From positions 1-13,567 of the forward strand of contig DCQY01000105.1 of assembly GCA_002323995.1 (NCBI GenBank): DNA of 13,567 nt, in the 5' to 3' direction. The translations under genes and the position numbers were made by a program. The notes under the pieces are model-generated. The model saw only the letters and a list, made by a program, of their open reading frames with translations, had not been told where the DNA came from and made no database searches. Of this stretch, positions 6,957 to 13,316 are shown one piece after another. The DNA comes from Akkermansiaceae bacterium UBA1506. GTDB taxonomy: Bacteria; Verrucomicrobiota; Verrucomicrobiia; Verrucomicrobiales; DEV007. The number at the start of each line of letters is the position of its first letter. The first letter of the stretch is position 1.

Positions 6957-8651
6957 ATGACGGTTGAAAGTGTAATCGATCTTTTAATCTCGCGGGGATT
7001 GATTGAGGATTCCCAGCGCGATGACTACATAGCCGCTGGTAATGAGAGTGAAGTTGATATCACTCAGGCGGTGGAGCAGATGGGTATCATCCAGCGTGAC
7101 CAATTGTTCCAGTTGGTTGCGCAGGATATTGGCGGTGAATATTATGATCTGAATGAGTTTGAGCCGGCGCAGCAGGTATTAATGGCAGTCCCCGCAGGAA
7201 CGGCAAAGCTTTACCAAGCATTTCCAATTCAATTTGTGGATGGGGGCCTGCAGGTAGCGATTGCTAATCCATTAGACCCTCAGAACCTCGAAGAACTCGG
7301 CTTTTCTCTTAACCAGACCATTATTCCAGCGGTAGCTCCAGCTGAGCAGATTGCTGAACTGATTGAACGTTTCTATTATGGTGGTGGTGATGGTGCTGAC
7401 GGCGGGCCCGCAGGTGCAGGTGAGAGCGATGCTTTGGCGGCCATTCGAGCCGAGGTAGAGGCTCTCTCAGAAGAAGATCTCGAAGAGGAATCCAATTCTG
7501 CGCCCATCATTCGTTACGTCGATCTGGTTCTTTATCAGGCGATTAAAGAGAAGGCTTCCGATATTCACTTCGAGCCGTTCGAAGACGACTTCAAGATTCG
7601 TTATCGGGTCGACGGTGCCTTGTATGAAATGGCGCCGCCACCGCAACATTTGAAGGCCGCGATTATCTCTCGAATCAAGGTGATGTCGGGATTAAATATC
7701 GCTGAGACTCGGCTTCCTCAGGATGGTCGGATCACCAAGGAGATCAACGATAAGCCGGTTGATATGCGTGTCTCGACATTGCCGACCGCCTTTGGGGAAA
7801 GCGTGGTGCTGCGTGTTCTTGATCGCTCGAATGTGAACCTTGACCTTGAAACGCTCAATCTCCAGCCAGAGATTTACGAATACGTCACTGACACGATCGA
7901 AAAGCCGAACGGAATCTTCATCTGTACCGGGCCGACGGGTGCCGGCAAGACAACCACGCTTTACGCCTGCCTGCGAAGAATTAATACCGAAGAATCTAAG
8001 CTGCTAACTGCGGAAGACCCTGTCGAGTATGACATGGATGGCATCATGCAGGTGCCTGTCAATGATAGTATCGGGCTCACTTTTGGGAGAGTACTCCGTG
8101 CCTTCCTGCGACAAGACCCTGACAAAATTCTTGTTGGTGAGATGCGTGACTTGGAGACTGCTCAAATCGCCATTCAAGCTTCTCTGACCGGACACCTAGT
8201 GCTGTCAACGCTGCATACTAACGATGCGCCTGGTGCTGTGACTCGTATGGTTGATATGGGTTGTGAGCCCTTTCTTGTTGCGGCCACGCTTGAAGGAGTT
8301 TTAGGACAGCGTCTTTTGCGTCGCATTTGCCCTGATTGTCGAGTGGCCTATAATCCAACAGCGGCCGTGCTGGCTCAGTTGGGGTTGAGCGAGGCTGATA
8401 CCGGAGGGCGAGAGTTCTACACGGGTGAGGGATGCGATTCTTGCAACGACACTGGCTATCGGGGTCGTCAGGGTCTGTTCGAGTTGCTTGATATGTCCGA
8501 CCCCATTCGTGAACTGGTGGCGCAGAGAGCTGCCACGGTCGTCCTGCAGCAGAAGGCCAAGGAGTTGGGAATGAAAACGCTCCGCGAGGATGGATTAAGA
8601 AACATTTTTGACGGAATTACTACGATCGAAGAGGTGCTAAAATATACCTGA
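6957..8651 (+). CDS. gspE: Type II secretion / type IV pilus assembly ATPase, GspE/PilB family (second of two)
   Basis: Second full-length assembly motor directly behind the first, 564 residues against 559, same domain plan: N-terminal MshEN/T2SSE_N-like domain about 1-145; a longer Gly-rich then strongly acidic linker about 140-182; catalytic domain with KASDIHFEP, LPQDGRI, Walker A GPTGAGKTTT (G325, K331), AEDPVEY, canonical LRQDPD (D387, D389), Walker B with E395 in GEMRD, His box H413 and H420, and tetracysteine pairs C458/C461 and C493/C496. All catalytic features are present. The two copies differ throughout, especially in the N-domain, so this is an old paralogue rather than a recent duplication. 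An AGGAG at 6933-6937 is 19 nt before the ATG, too far for ordinary spacing; the frame is closed by a stop at 6948, so the ATG at 6957 is the first possible start. It is probably co-transcribed with the first ATPase gene and with gspF 98 nt downstream. Confidence 0.95.
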   Translation: MTVESVIDLLISRGLIEDSQRDDYIAAGNESEVDITQAVEQMGIIQRDQLFQLVAQDIGGEYYDLNEFEPAQQVLMAVPAGTAKLYQAFPIQFVDGGLQVAIANPLDPQNLEELGFSLNQTIIPAVAPAEQIAELIERFYYGGGDGADGGPAGAGESDALAAIRAEVEALSEEDLEEESNSAPIIRYVDLVLYQAIKEKASDIHFEPFEDDFKIRYRVDGALYEMAPPPQHLKAAIISRIKVMSGLNIAETRLPQDGRITKEINDKPVDMRVSTLPTAFGESVVLRVLDRSNVNLDLETLNLQPEIYEYVTDTIEKPNGIFICTGPTGAGKTTTLYACLRRINTEESKLLTAEDPVEYDMDGIMQVPVNDSIGLTFGRVLRAFLRQDPDKILVGEMRDLETAQIAIQASLTGHLVLSTLHTNDAPGAVTRMVDMGCEPFLVAATLEGVLGQRLLRRICPDCRVAYNPTAAVLAQLGLSEADTGGREFYTGEGCDSCNDTGYRGRQGLFELLDMSDPIRELVAQRAATVVLQQKAKELGMKTLREDGLRNIFDGITTIEEVLKYT

Positions 8652-8749
8652 TCGAAGGTGCGGCTGCGCTTTTACATCGACATTCAGTTCGCGGAATCGC
8701 TAAACTCGTCAGAAGAATTTCACTAAGGTAAACTGCATAAGAAAATTAC

Positions 8750-10024
8750 ATGGCAAACTTTGAATATATTGCCCTTGATGCTAAAGGGGAAGAAACAACC
8801 GGATCTATTTCAGCAACAAATGAGGCAGATGCTATAGCGCAGCTTCGAAAGGGCGGGCTTTATCCGACCCAGGTTGTTGCTGCCGGAAAAGGGGGAGTCT
8901 CCGGCAATGCAAAGCGTCGGGCCAAGAAAGGGCAGAAGGCAAAAGGGAAGAAGGGAGCAGGAGTCGGTGGCCGCGTGAAGGGCAAGATCTTAATGATCTT
9001 TACCCGTCAGTTGGCAACGTTGGTGGACTCGGGCCTTCCGCTGCTTAGGGGACTTTCAGTGCTTGGAAAGCAGGAGAAAAATAAGGTAATGGCAGGAACT
9101 ATTAACCATCTCGCAGATGCTGTTGCTGGAGGGTCCACTTTCTCTGAGAGCCTTGGCCAACATCCACGAATTTTTGATAAGCTCTACGTCAACATGGTGA
9201 AAGCCGGCGAACTCGGTGGTGTCCTTGAGTTGGTTCTAATCCGTCTCGCGGAATACCAGGAAAAGGCTCAAAAGCTTAAGAACCGAATCGTCTCGGCGAT
9301 GGTTTATCCAATCATCGTGATCGTAATTGCGATAGCGATCTTAATTTTCTTAATGGCGGTGATTGTTCCTCGTTTCGAACGAATCTTTGCCGAAATGCTT
9401 GGCGATAAACCGTTACCCCAGATTACCCAAGTGGTTATCGCTATCAGCCGATTCGTGCAGGATAACCTGTTGATCGTGGTAGTCGGAGCTGGCGTGCTCT
9501 ATGCAGGTTGGAAGCTCTTCGCAATGACGAAGGGTGGTCGCAAAATTATTGATCGCTGGAAACTCTATATACCTGTCTTCGGTCCGGTGGCACTTAAGGG
9601 TGCTATATCACGATTTACGCGGACACTCGGAACTTTGGTAACCAGTGGTGTTCCGATTCTTCAGGCGCTGAACATTACCCGCGATACGGCAGGTAATGTG
9701 GTGGTTGCTGAAGCGATCGATAAAGTCCATGAGGCCGTCAGAGAAGGTGAATCTGTGGTCGCTCCGCTTGAAGCGAGTAAGATTTTCCCGCCCATGGTGA
9801 TCAGCATGGTCGACGTGGGCGAGGAAACGGGTCAGTTGCCTGACATGCTCCTAAAGATTGCAGATGTTTACGACGATGAAGTCGATAATGCCGTTGATGC
9901 GATGACCTCTATGATTGAGCCGATCATGATTGTCTTTCTCGCCGGTATTGTTGGAACCATTGTGATAGCCCTGTTCATGCCGATGATTACGATCATCACC
10001 GAAATGAACAATGCGGCAGGCTAG
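8750..10024 (+). CDS. gspF: Inner-membrane platform protein, GspF/PilC family
   Basis: Polytopic inner-membrane protein that contacts the ATPase and pilins in type II secretion or type IV pilus assembly. Seen: N-terminal FEYIALDAKGEETTGSI, the standard opening of the family (residues 4-20), and two repeated T2SSF domains at about 82-205 and 286-408. Each has the FTRQLATLVDSGLPLL or FTRTLGTLVTSGVPIL signature (84-99, 289-304) and a V(K/D)xGExxGxL motif (150-158, 355-363). Hydrophobic membrane segments lie at about 184-207, 238-256 and 389-413. The length of 424 is slightly above the usual 400, caused by an insert at 47-79 that holds 14 Lys/Arg and no acidic residue. The start is supported by conservation of the N-terminal motif; no Shine-Dalgarno is seen. 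It is the only platform gene next to two ATPase genes. The 98 nt before it (8652-8749) show no gene or clear terminator. Confidence 0.95.
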   Translation: MANFEYIALDAKGEETTGSISATNEADAIAQLRKGGLYPTQVVAAGKGGVSGNAKRRAKKGQKAKGKKGAGVGGRVKGKILMIFTRQLATLVDSGLPLLRGLSVLGKQEKNKVMAGTINHLADAVAGGSTFSESLGQHPRIFDKLYVNMVKAGELGGVLELVLIRLAEYQEKAQKLKNRIVSAMVYPIIVIVIAIAILIFLMAVIVPRFERIFAEMLGDKPLPQITQVVIAISRFVQDNLLIVVVGAGVLYAGWKLFAMTKGGRKIIDRWKLYIPVFGPVALKGAISRFTRTLGTLVTSGVPILQALNITRDTAGNVVVAEAIDKVHEAVREGESVVAPLEASKIFPPMVISMVDVGEETGQLPDMLLKIADVYDDEVDNAVDAMTSMIEPIMIVFLAGIVGTIVIALFMPMITIITEMNNAAG

Positions 10025-10060
10025 GCGCAAAAATTGAGCTGAGTCGATAGTTTCCATGTA

Positions 10061-10090
10061 TTGACACGGTTCATTGCCGACTGTTACGAT
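10061..10090 (+). promoter_or_regulatory. Predicted promoter of the pilin gene, likely giving a leaderless mRNA
   Basis: A perfect -35 box TTGACA at 10061-10066 is followed after 18 nt by TACGAT (4 of 6 matches to TATAAT) at 10085-10090. The pilin ATG is at 10098, only 7 nt after the -10, which is where transcription would start. This gives the pilin its own promoter inside the cluster, in keeping with the higher dose of pilin needed relative to motor and platform. Predicted from sequence only. Confidence 0.5.
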
Positions 10091-10097
10091 TTAGAAC

Positions 10098-10685
10098 ATG
10101 AAATTTTCTGCATCCAAGCGCGTCGCTTCCGGCTTCAGCTTGATCGAATTGATGACTGTGATTTCGATCATGGTCGTTCTCGCTGGCCTTTTAATTTCTG
10201 CTTTGCCGGGAATCCAATCAAAGATCAACCGCGGAAAAGTCGAGCGAATGATGGCTGAGTTGGCAGACGGATTGTCCAAATATCAGCTTGATCATGGCAT
10301 CTATCCCCAGAACCCTCCGAATGGCGGGGAGCGTGATATTGCTGGGATAGAGGGATCGTCAGTTCTTTACAAGCATCTTTCCGGCGACTGGAATGAAGAT
10401 GGAGAGGTTGATTTTGAGACCGACGAAAAAGTCTATGTTCCGAGGCTTTCTTTTAAGGAGAATGAGGAGTCGAAAGATCCGCGGGTAGGAGTTTCTGGCG
10501 ATGGTAAGTTTGTGATCCTTGACGCTTACGGCAACGAGTTCCGTTATTTAGCGCAACCGCCGAATATTGATCCGGACGAGCGTGAGACCTTCAATCCGAC
10601 TTTCGATCTTTGGTCGATCGTTGACGCCGATCCTACTTCTGAAGCCGATCAGGCTCGCCACATCACAAACTGGCAGTCTAATTAA
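10098..10685 (+). CDS. gspG: Type IV pilin-like / GspG-like major pseudopilin
   Basis: Precursor of the pilus or pseudopilus subunit. The basic leader MKFSASKRVASG is followed by FSLIELMTVISIMVVLAGLL: prepilin peptidase should cut after G12, leaving N-methylated F13 and the conserved E17 (Glu +5). The hydrophobic helix covers 13-37 and continues as the amphipathic stem helix to about 67. GspG-type features follow: KYQLDHGIYPQNPPNG at 68-83, and a C-terminal region with LDAYGNEFRYL and FDLWSIVDADP, resembling the D-x-W/Y-GN and FDL-S-GADG segments of GspG, where calcium is bound. The length of 195 is longer than the usual 135-150. The extra part carries D97-x-N99-x-D101-G102-x-V104-D105, a calcium-loop-like pattern. 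It follows gspF after 73 nt, with a promoter of its own. It could equally be a type IVa-like pilin; the GspG label is by overall pattern. Confidence 0.88.
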   Translation: MKFSASKRVASGFSLIELMTVISIMVVLAGLLISALPGIQSKINRGKVERMMAELADGLSKYQLDHGIYPQNPPNGGERDIAGIEGSSVLYKHLSGDWNEDGEVDFETDEKVYVPRLSFKENEESKDPRVGVSGDGKFVILDAYGNEFRYLAQPPNIDPDERETFNPTFDLWSIVDADPTSEADQARHITNWQSN

Positions 10686-10896
10686 ACCTTGTTCCTTCGG
10701 TATCGAGGGTTGGAAACTTGAGTGAGTGATCCCAGTGAAATACCGTATCACCTCTTAAAACGAGTCGACTTTCTGCCATCGGTAAGGCCGTGCGCTTTCA
10801 GGGACTCCAGAAAAGCGACTTACCCGATTTCACTGGCGCGTCCGATGGGTTGCGCCTACTTTCGCAACGTCTTTCCTTGCGAAAGACGAATGGACT
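10686..10896 (+). promoter_or_regulatory. Structured leader upstream of the aminotransferase gene
   Basis: This 211-nt stretch holds no convincing gene but several exact inverted repeats. CCAGTGAAAT at 10732-10741 is matched by ATTTCACTGG at 10827-10836 (10 bp). GGCGC and GCGCC flank a 12-nt loop nearby (10835-10839 and about 10852-10856). Right before the start codon two hairpins compete for the same bases: CTTTCGCAA/TTGCGAAAG (10859-10867, 10877-10885) and CGTCTTTC/GAAAGACG (10868-10875, 10881-10888). The second ends 8 nt before the ATG at 10897. I cannot match this to a known riboswitch class. The upstream half may also serve as the 3' end of the pilin transcript. No strong promoter is seen. 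Confidence 0.45.
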
Positions 10897-11994
10897 ATGG
10901 ACTTCATCGATTTGAAATCCCAGCAGGCAAGGATTCGAGGCGATATTGATCGCCGAATCGCTGCAGTGTTAGATCATGGCCGTTATATTATGGGCCCAGA
11001 AGTGGCCGAGTTGGAACAGTTAATGTGCCAGTATGTGGGATGCCGCCACACTATTGGGGTTTCCTCTGGAACTGACTCACTGCTCATGGCCTTAATGGCT
11101 CTGGAGATTGGTCCTGGAGATGAAGTGATTACGGTTCCCTACACTTGGATATCGACTGCTGAGGTGATCGGTTTGGTTGGTGCCACTCCGGTCTTTGTTG
11201 ATATCGATGAGGAGTCCTGGAACATGGATCCCGAAATGGTGAAGTCTGCCCTTACCGAAAAAACCAAGGCTATTATGCCCGTTGGGATCTACGGGCAAAC
11301 CAGCGATATGACGGCGATTAATCAAATAGCGCTCGAGGCTGGTAACATTCCTGTCGTAGAAGATGCTGCTCAGAGCTTTGGAGCCACTCATGACGGCCGC
11401 CGGTCCGGAGGGCTTGGCACGATTGGTAGCACTTCATTTTTCCCCTCTAAACCGCTGGGAGGCTACGGTGATGGCGGGGCTATTTTCACTGATGATGACG
11501 AATTAGCCGAACGAATGAGGTGGATCCGGCTCCATGGTGAGGAAAAGAAAAATCACCACCCGGTTCTTGGAATTAACGGGAGGCTCGATTCAATTCAAGC
11601 TGCTGTGGTGATCGCCAAGATGGTCCTTTTCGATGAGGAGATAATGATGCGCCAGCAGGTGGCGGATCGGTATGAGTCAGAGTTGGAAGGATTGGACCTG
11701 GTGCTCCCTTCTGTTGATGAACAAAATTCCTCAGTTTTTGCCCAATATACAATCCTAAGTTCGGCGAGAGAGCAACTTCAAGAGGCTTTGGGGGCAGCTG
11801 GAATCCCCTCGGTAAGCTACTATTCGGTTCCGCTACACCTCCAGCCGGTGTTTGCTTCTCTGGGGCACTGCGCTGGTGATTTTCCAGTCACTGAAAAGGT
11901 TGCTTCCCTAGGATTGAGCCTACCGATGAGCCCTTATGTGACTGGTGAGCAACAGTCGGTAATCGGTGAAGTTATGCGATCAAGTCTCAGCTAG
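10897..11994 (+). CDS. wbpE: PLP-dependent sugar-nucleotide aminotransferase, DegT/DnrJ/EryC1 family, WbpE-like
   Basis: Transfers an amino group to a keto-sugar nucleotide in the cytosol. The sequence closely follows WbpE/WlbC enzymes, which turn UDP-2-acetamido-2-deoxy-3-oxo-glucuronate into the 3-amino sugar on the route to 2,3-diacetamido-uronic acids of O-antigens. Seen: FIDLKSQQARI opening, HGRYIMGPEVAELE, SSGTDSLLMAL phosphate-binding region, GPGDEVITVPYT, PVGIYGQ, VVEDAAQSFGA (active-site Asp), and SFFPSKPLGGYGDGGA containing the PLP-lysine K185, then GINGRLDSIQAA and a C-terminal LPMSPY. The length of 365 is normal. The ATG at 10897 matches the conserved N-terminus; another ATG at 10890 is out of frame. 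Partner enzymes of the WbpA-B-E-D-I route are not in the window, so exact substrate is inferred by similarity. It opens the surface-polysaccharide region, upstream of fcl and gmd on the same strand. Confidence 0.9.
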   Translation: MDFIDLKSQQARIRGDIDRRIAAVLDHGRYIMGPEVAELEQLMCQYVGCRHTIGVSSGTDSLLMALMALEIGPGDEVITVPYTWISTAEVIGLVGATPVFVDIDEESWNMDPEMVKSALTEKTKAIMPVGIYGQTSDMTAINQIALEAGNIPVVEDAAQSFGATHDGRRSGGLGTIGSTSFFPSKPLGGYGDGGAIFTDDDELAERMRWIRLHGEEKKNHHPVLGINGRLDSIQAAVVIAKMVLFDEEIMMRQQVADRYESELEGLDLVLPSVDEQNSSVFAQYTILSSAREQLQEALGAAGIPSVSYYSVPLHLQPVFASLGHCAGDFPVTEKVASLGLSLPMSPYVTGEQQSVIGEVMRSSLS

Positions 11995-12152
11995 AACCTG
12001 TAAAATTAGAGCGATTCCTTGGTTTATTTCCAATCGAACAAACTCGAGGACTCTCCTTGCTGCGAGAATTGGGGGGCGTGAATAGCAATTTAATTTACGG
12101 CCAGTAACGGTAGAATGAGTTCGTCGTCTAAATCCTACCCAAACCCCAAAAC

Positions 12153-12173
12153 GTTATAATCATTGATTACAAC
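12153..12173 (+). promoter_or_regulatory. TATAAT -10-like box inside a 21-bp imperfect dyad
   Basis: GTTATAATCA (12153-12162), a central T, and TGATTACAAC (12164-12173) are reverse complements except for one position per arm. The left arm contains a perfect TATAAT (12155-12160). No good -35 box lies 16-18 nt upstream, so if this is a promoter it may need an activator; the dyad would suit a dimeric regulator binding over the -10. Transcription from here would run into the leader of fcl. Confidence 0.35.
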
Positions 12174-12241
12174 CTTATTTGGAAAACAGGCTAAAATGAC
12201 TGTCTGCTTCGATGCTGTCGCCGAGTCGATTGATGCTAGCA

Positions 12242-12291
12242 CGTGGATCGTTCTACCACGAGGCTGAAACACGCGTCTAGGTCTCGTAGAA
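12242..12291 (+). promoter_or_regulatory. Alternative hairpins in the fcl leader
   Basis: CGTGG (12242-12246) pairs with CCACG (12256-12260) across a 9-nt loop. The same right arm region can instead pair further downstream: TTCT plus ACGAG (12251-12254 and 12258-12262) with CTCGTAGAA (12283-12291), nine pairs with a 3-nt bulge. The two folds exclude each other. They overlap the end of a 23-codon ORF (stop 12265-12267). No T-run follows, so an intrinsic terminator is not formed. Confidence 0.3.
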
Positions 12292-12360
12292 GTATTGGAA
12301 ACGTGGGTTGAATCTGGCTCTCATGATTGTTAACTGTTTGAGACGGCAGATTTTTCATCG

Positions 12361-13305
12361 ATGATTGATTCCAACGAACGCTACTATGTTGCGGGGCATC
12401 GCGGTATGGTAGGAAGTGCTATTGTTAGGGCTCTTAGCAAGAGGGGCTGTGAAGATATTGTTGTGGCTGGCAGTGATGAACTTGACTTGAGAGATCAAAC
12501 GACTACCTCTGACTTCGTTGCCGAGAAAAAGCCCGATGTTGTTGTCGTCGCTGCTGCTAGAGTGGGGGGCATCCACGCCAATAATACCTATCCTGCCGAG
12601 TTCCTTTATGACAATCTTGTGATTGCGTCCAACCTGATTCAGGCCGCGAACGATGCCGGGGTAAATCGGTTACTCTTTTTAGGTAGTTCCTGTATCTACC
12701 CAAAATGTAGTGAGCAACCGATCAAGGAAGAGGCCCTTCTCAGTGGTGCTCTTGAAACTACTAATGAAGCCTACGCAATTGCGAAAATCGCTGGCCTCAA
12801 ATTGTGTGAGTTCTACCGAAAACAGTTTGGGCGAATGTATCATTCCGCGATGCCTTGTAATCTCTACGGAGTGGGAGATAACTATCATCGGGAAAATTCC
12901 CACGTTATTCCTGGCATGATCCGCCGTTTTCATGAGGCAAAGGAATCAGGTCTGAACCAAGTCGAGATCTGGGGGACAGGGGAACCCCGTCGTGAATTTC
13001 TCTACGCCGACGACCTTGCTGAAGCCTGTATTCATCTCCTCGGGATCGATGACCCGCCTTCTCTGGTGAATATCGGAGCTGGTTCCGATATTACGATTCA
13101 AGAGCTTTCAGTTCTTGTTAGTAAAGTAGTGGGGTATACTGGAAAAATCATAAATGATGTTTCTAAGCCCGACGGAACATTGCAAAAATTAATGGATTCT
13201 TCCCTCATTTATTCGTTAGGGTGGACGCCGTCTGTCCACTTAAAGGAGGGGCTCGGCCTAGCCTACAGGGATTTTCTTCAAAGTGGTAGTTTGATCCAAA
13301 GATAG
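12361..13305 (+). CDS. fcl: GDP-L-fucose synthase (epimerase/reductase)
   Basis: Short-chain dehydrogenase-type enzyme that epimerises C3 and C5 of GDP-4-keto-6-deoxy-mannose and reduces it with NADPH to GDP-L-fucose. Seen: nucleotide-binding GHRGMVG at 12-18, AARVGGIHAN at 65-74, LGSSCIYPK with S109 and C111, YAIAK with Y138 and K142, MPCNLYG, and ENSHVIP with H181. These sit two positions after the E. coli catalytic residues S107, C109, Y136, K140 and H179, so the active site is complete. The length of 314 is normal. The ATG at 12361 gives the expected short N-terminus; no Shine-Dalgarno is seen. gmd follows after 11 nt, so the two are surely co-transcribed; the order fcl-gmd is the reverse of the common gmd-fcl order. 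The product feeds fucose into a surface polysaccharide or glycoprotein. Confidence 0.96.
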   Translation: MIDSNERYYVAGHRGMVGSAIVRALSKRGCEDIVVAGSDELDLRDQTTTSDFVAEKKPDVVVVAAARVGGIHANNTYPAEFLYDNLVIASNLIQAANDAGVNRLLFLGSSCIYPKCSEQPIKEEALLSGALETTNEAYAIAKIAGLKLCEFYRKQFGRMYHSAMPCNLYGVGDNYHRENSHVIPGMIRRFHEAKESGLNQVEIWGTGEPRREFLYADDLAEACIHLLGIDDPPSLVNIGAGSDITIQELSVLVSKVVGYTGKIINDVSKPDGTLQKLMDSSLIYSLGWTPSVHLKEGLGLAYRDFLQSGSLIQR

Positions 13306-13316
13306 TTAATTTATCT

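Larger units (their letters stand above)
11995..12360 (+). other. 366-nt gap without a convincing gene; promoter- and hairpin-like elements
   Basis: No homologous reading frame or gene remnant is recognisable on either strand. The first half (to about 12150) shows nothing distinct. Then come a TATAAT inside a 21-bp dyad (12153-12173), a 23-codon ORF at 12196-12267 beginning MTVCFDAVAESIDAS and ending VLPRG, and overlapping hairpin arms at 12242-12291. A T-run at 12350-12354 precedes the fcl start but has no good stem before it. The layout resembles a promoter with a leader region for fcl-gmd; its size is unusual beside the 11-nt gap between fcl and gmd. Confidence 0.5.

Noticed and set aside
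5957..8651. PilT-type retraction ATPase as identity of one of the two motors
   Set aside because: Both proteins keep the N-terminal domain and the CxxC...CxxC zinc site of assembly motors and are about 560 residues, against about 350 for PilT.
10722..10949. 75-codon plus-strand ORF with a GTG start filling the pilin-wbpE gap
   Set aside because: It overlaps the conserved start of the aminotransferase by 53 nt, resembles no family I know, and coincides with exact inverted repeats, which explain the sequence better.
10890..10949. ATG at 10890 as the aminotransferase start
   Set aside because: It is 7 nt upstream and out of frame; the ATG at 10897 gives the conserved FIDLKSQQARI N-terminus.
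11995..12360. Decayed gene, insertion sequence or CRISPR remnant in the 366-nt gap
   Set aside because: No frame shows homology-like stretches, no terminal inverted repeats with target duplications and no regularly spaced repeats were seen.
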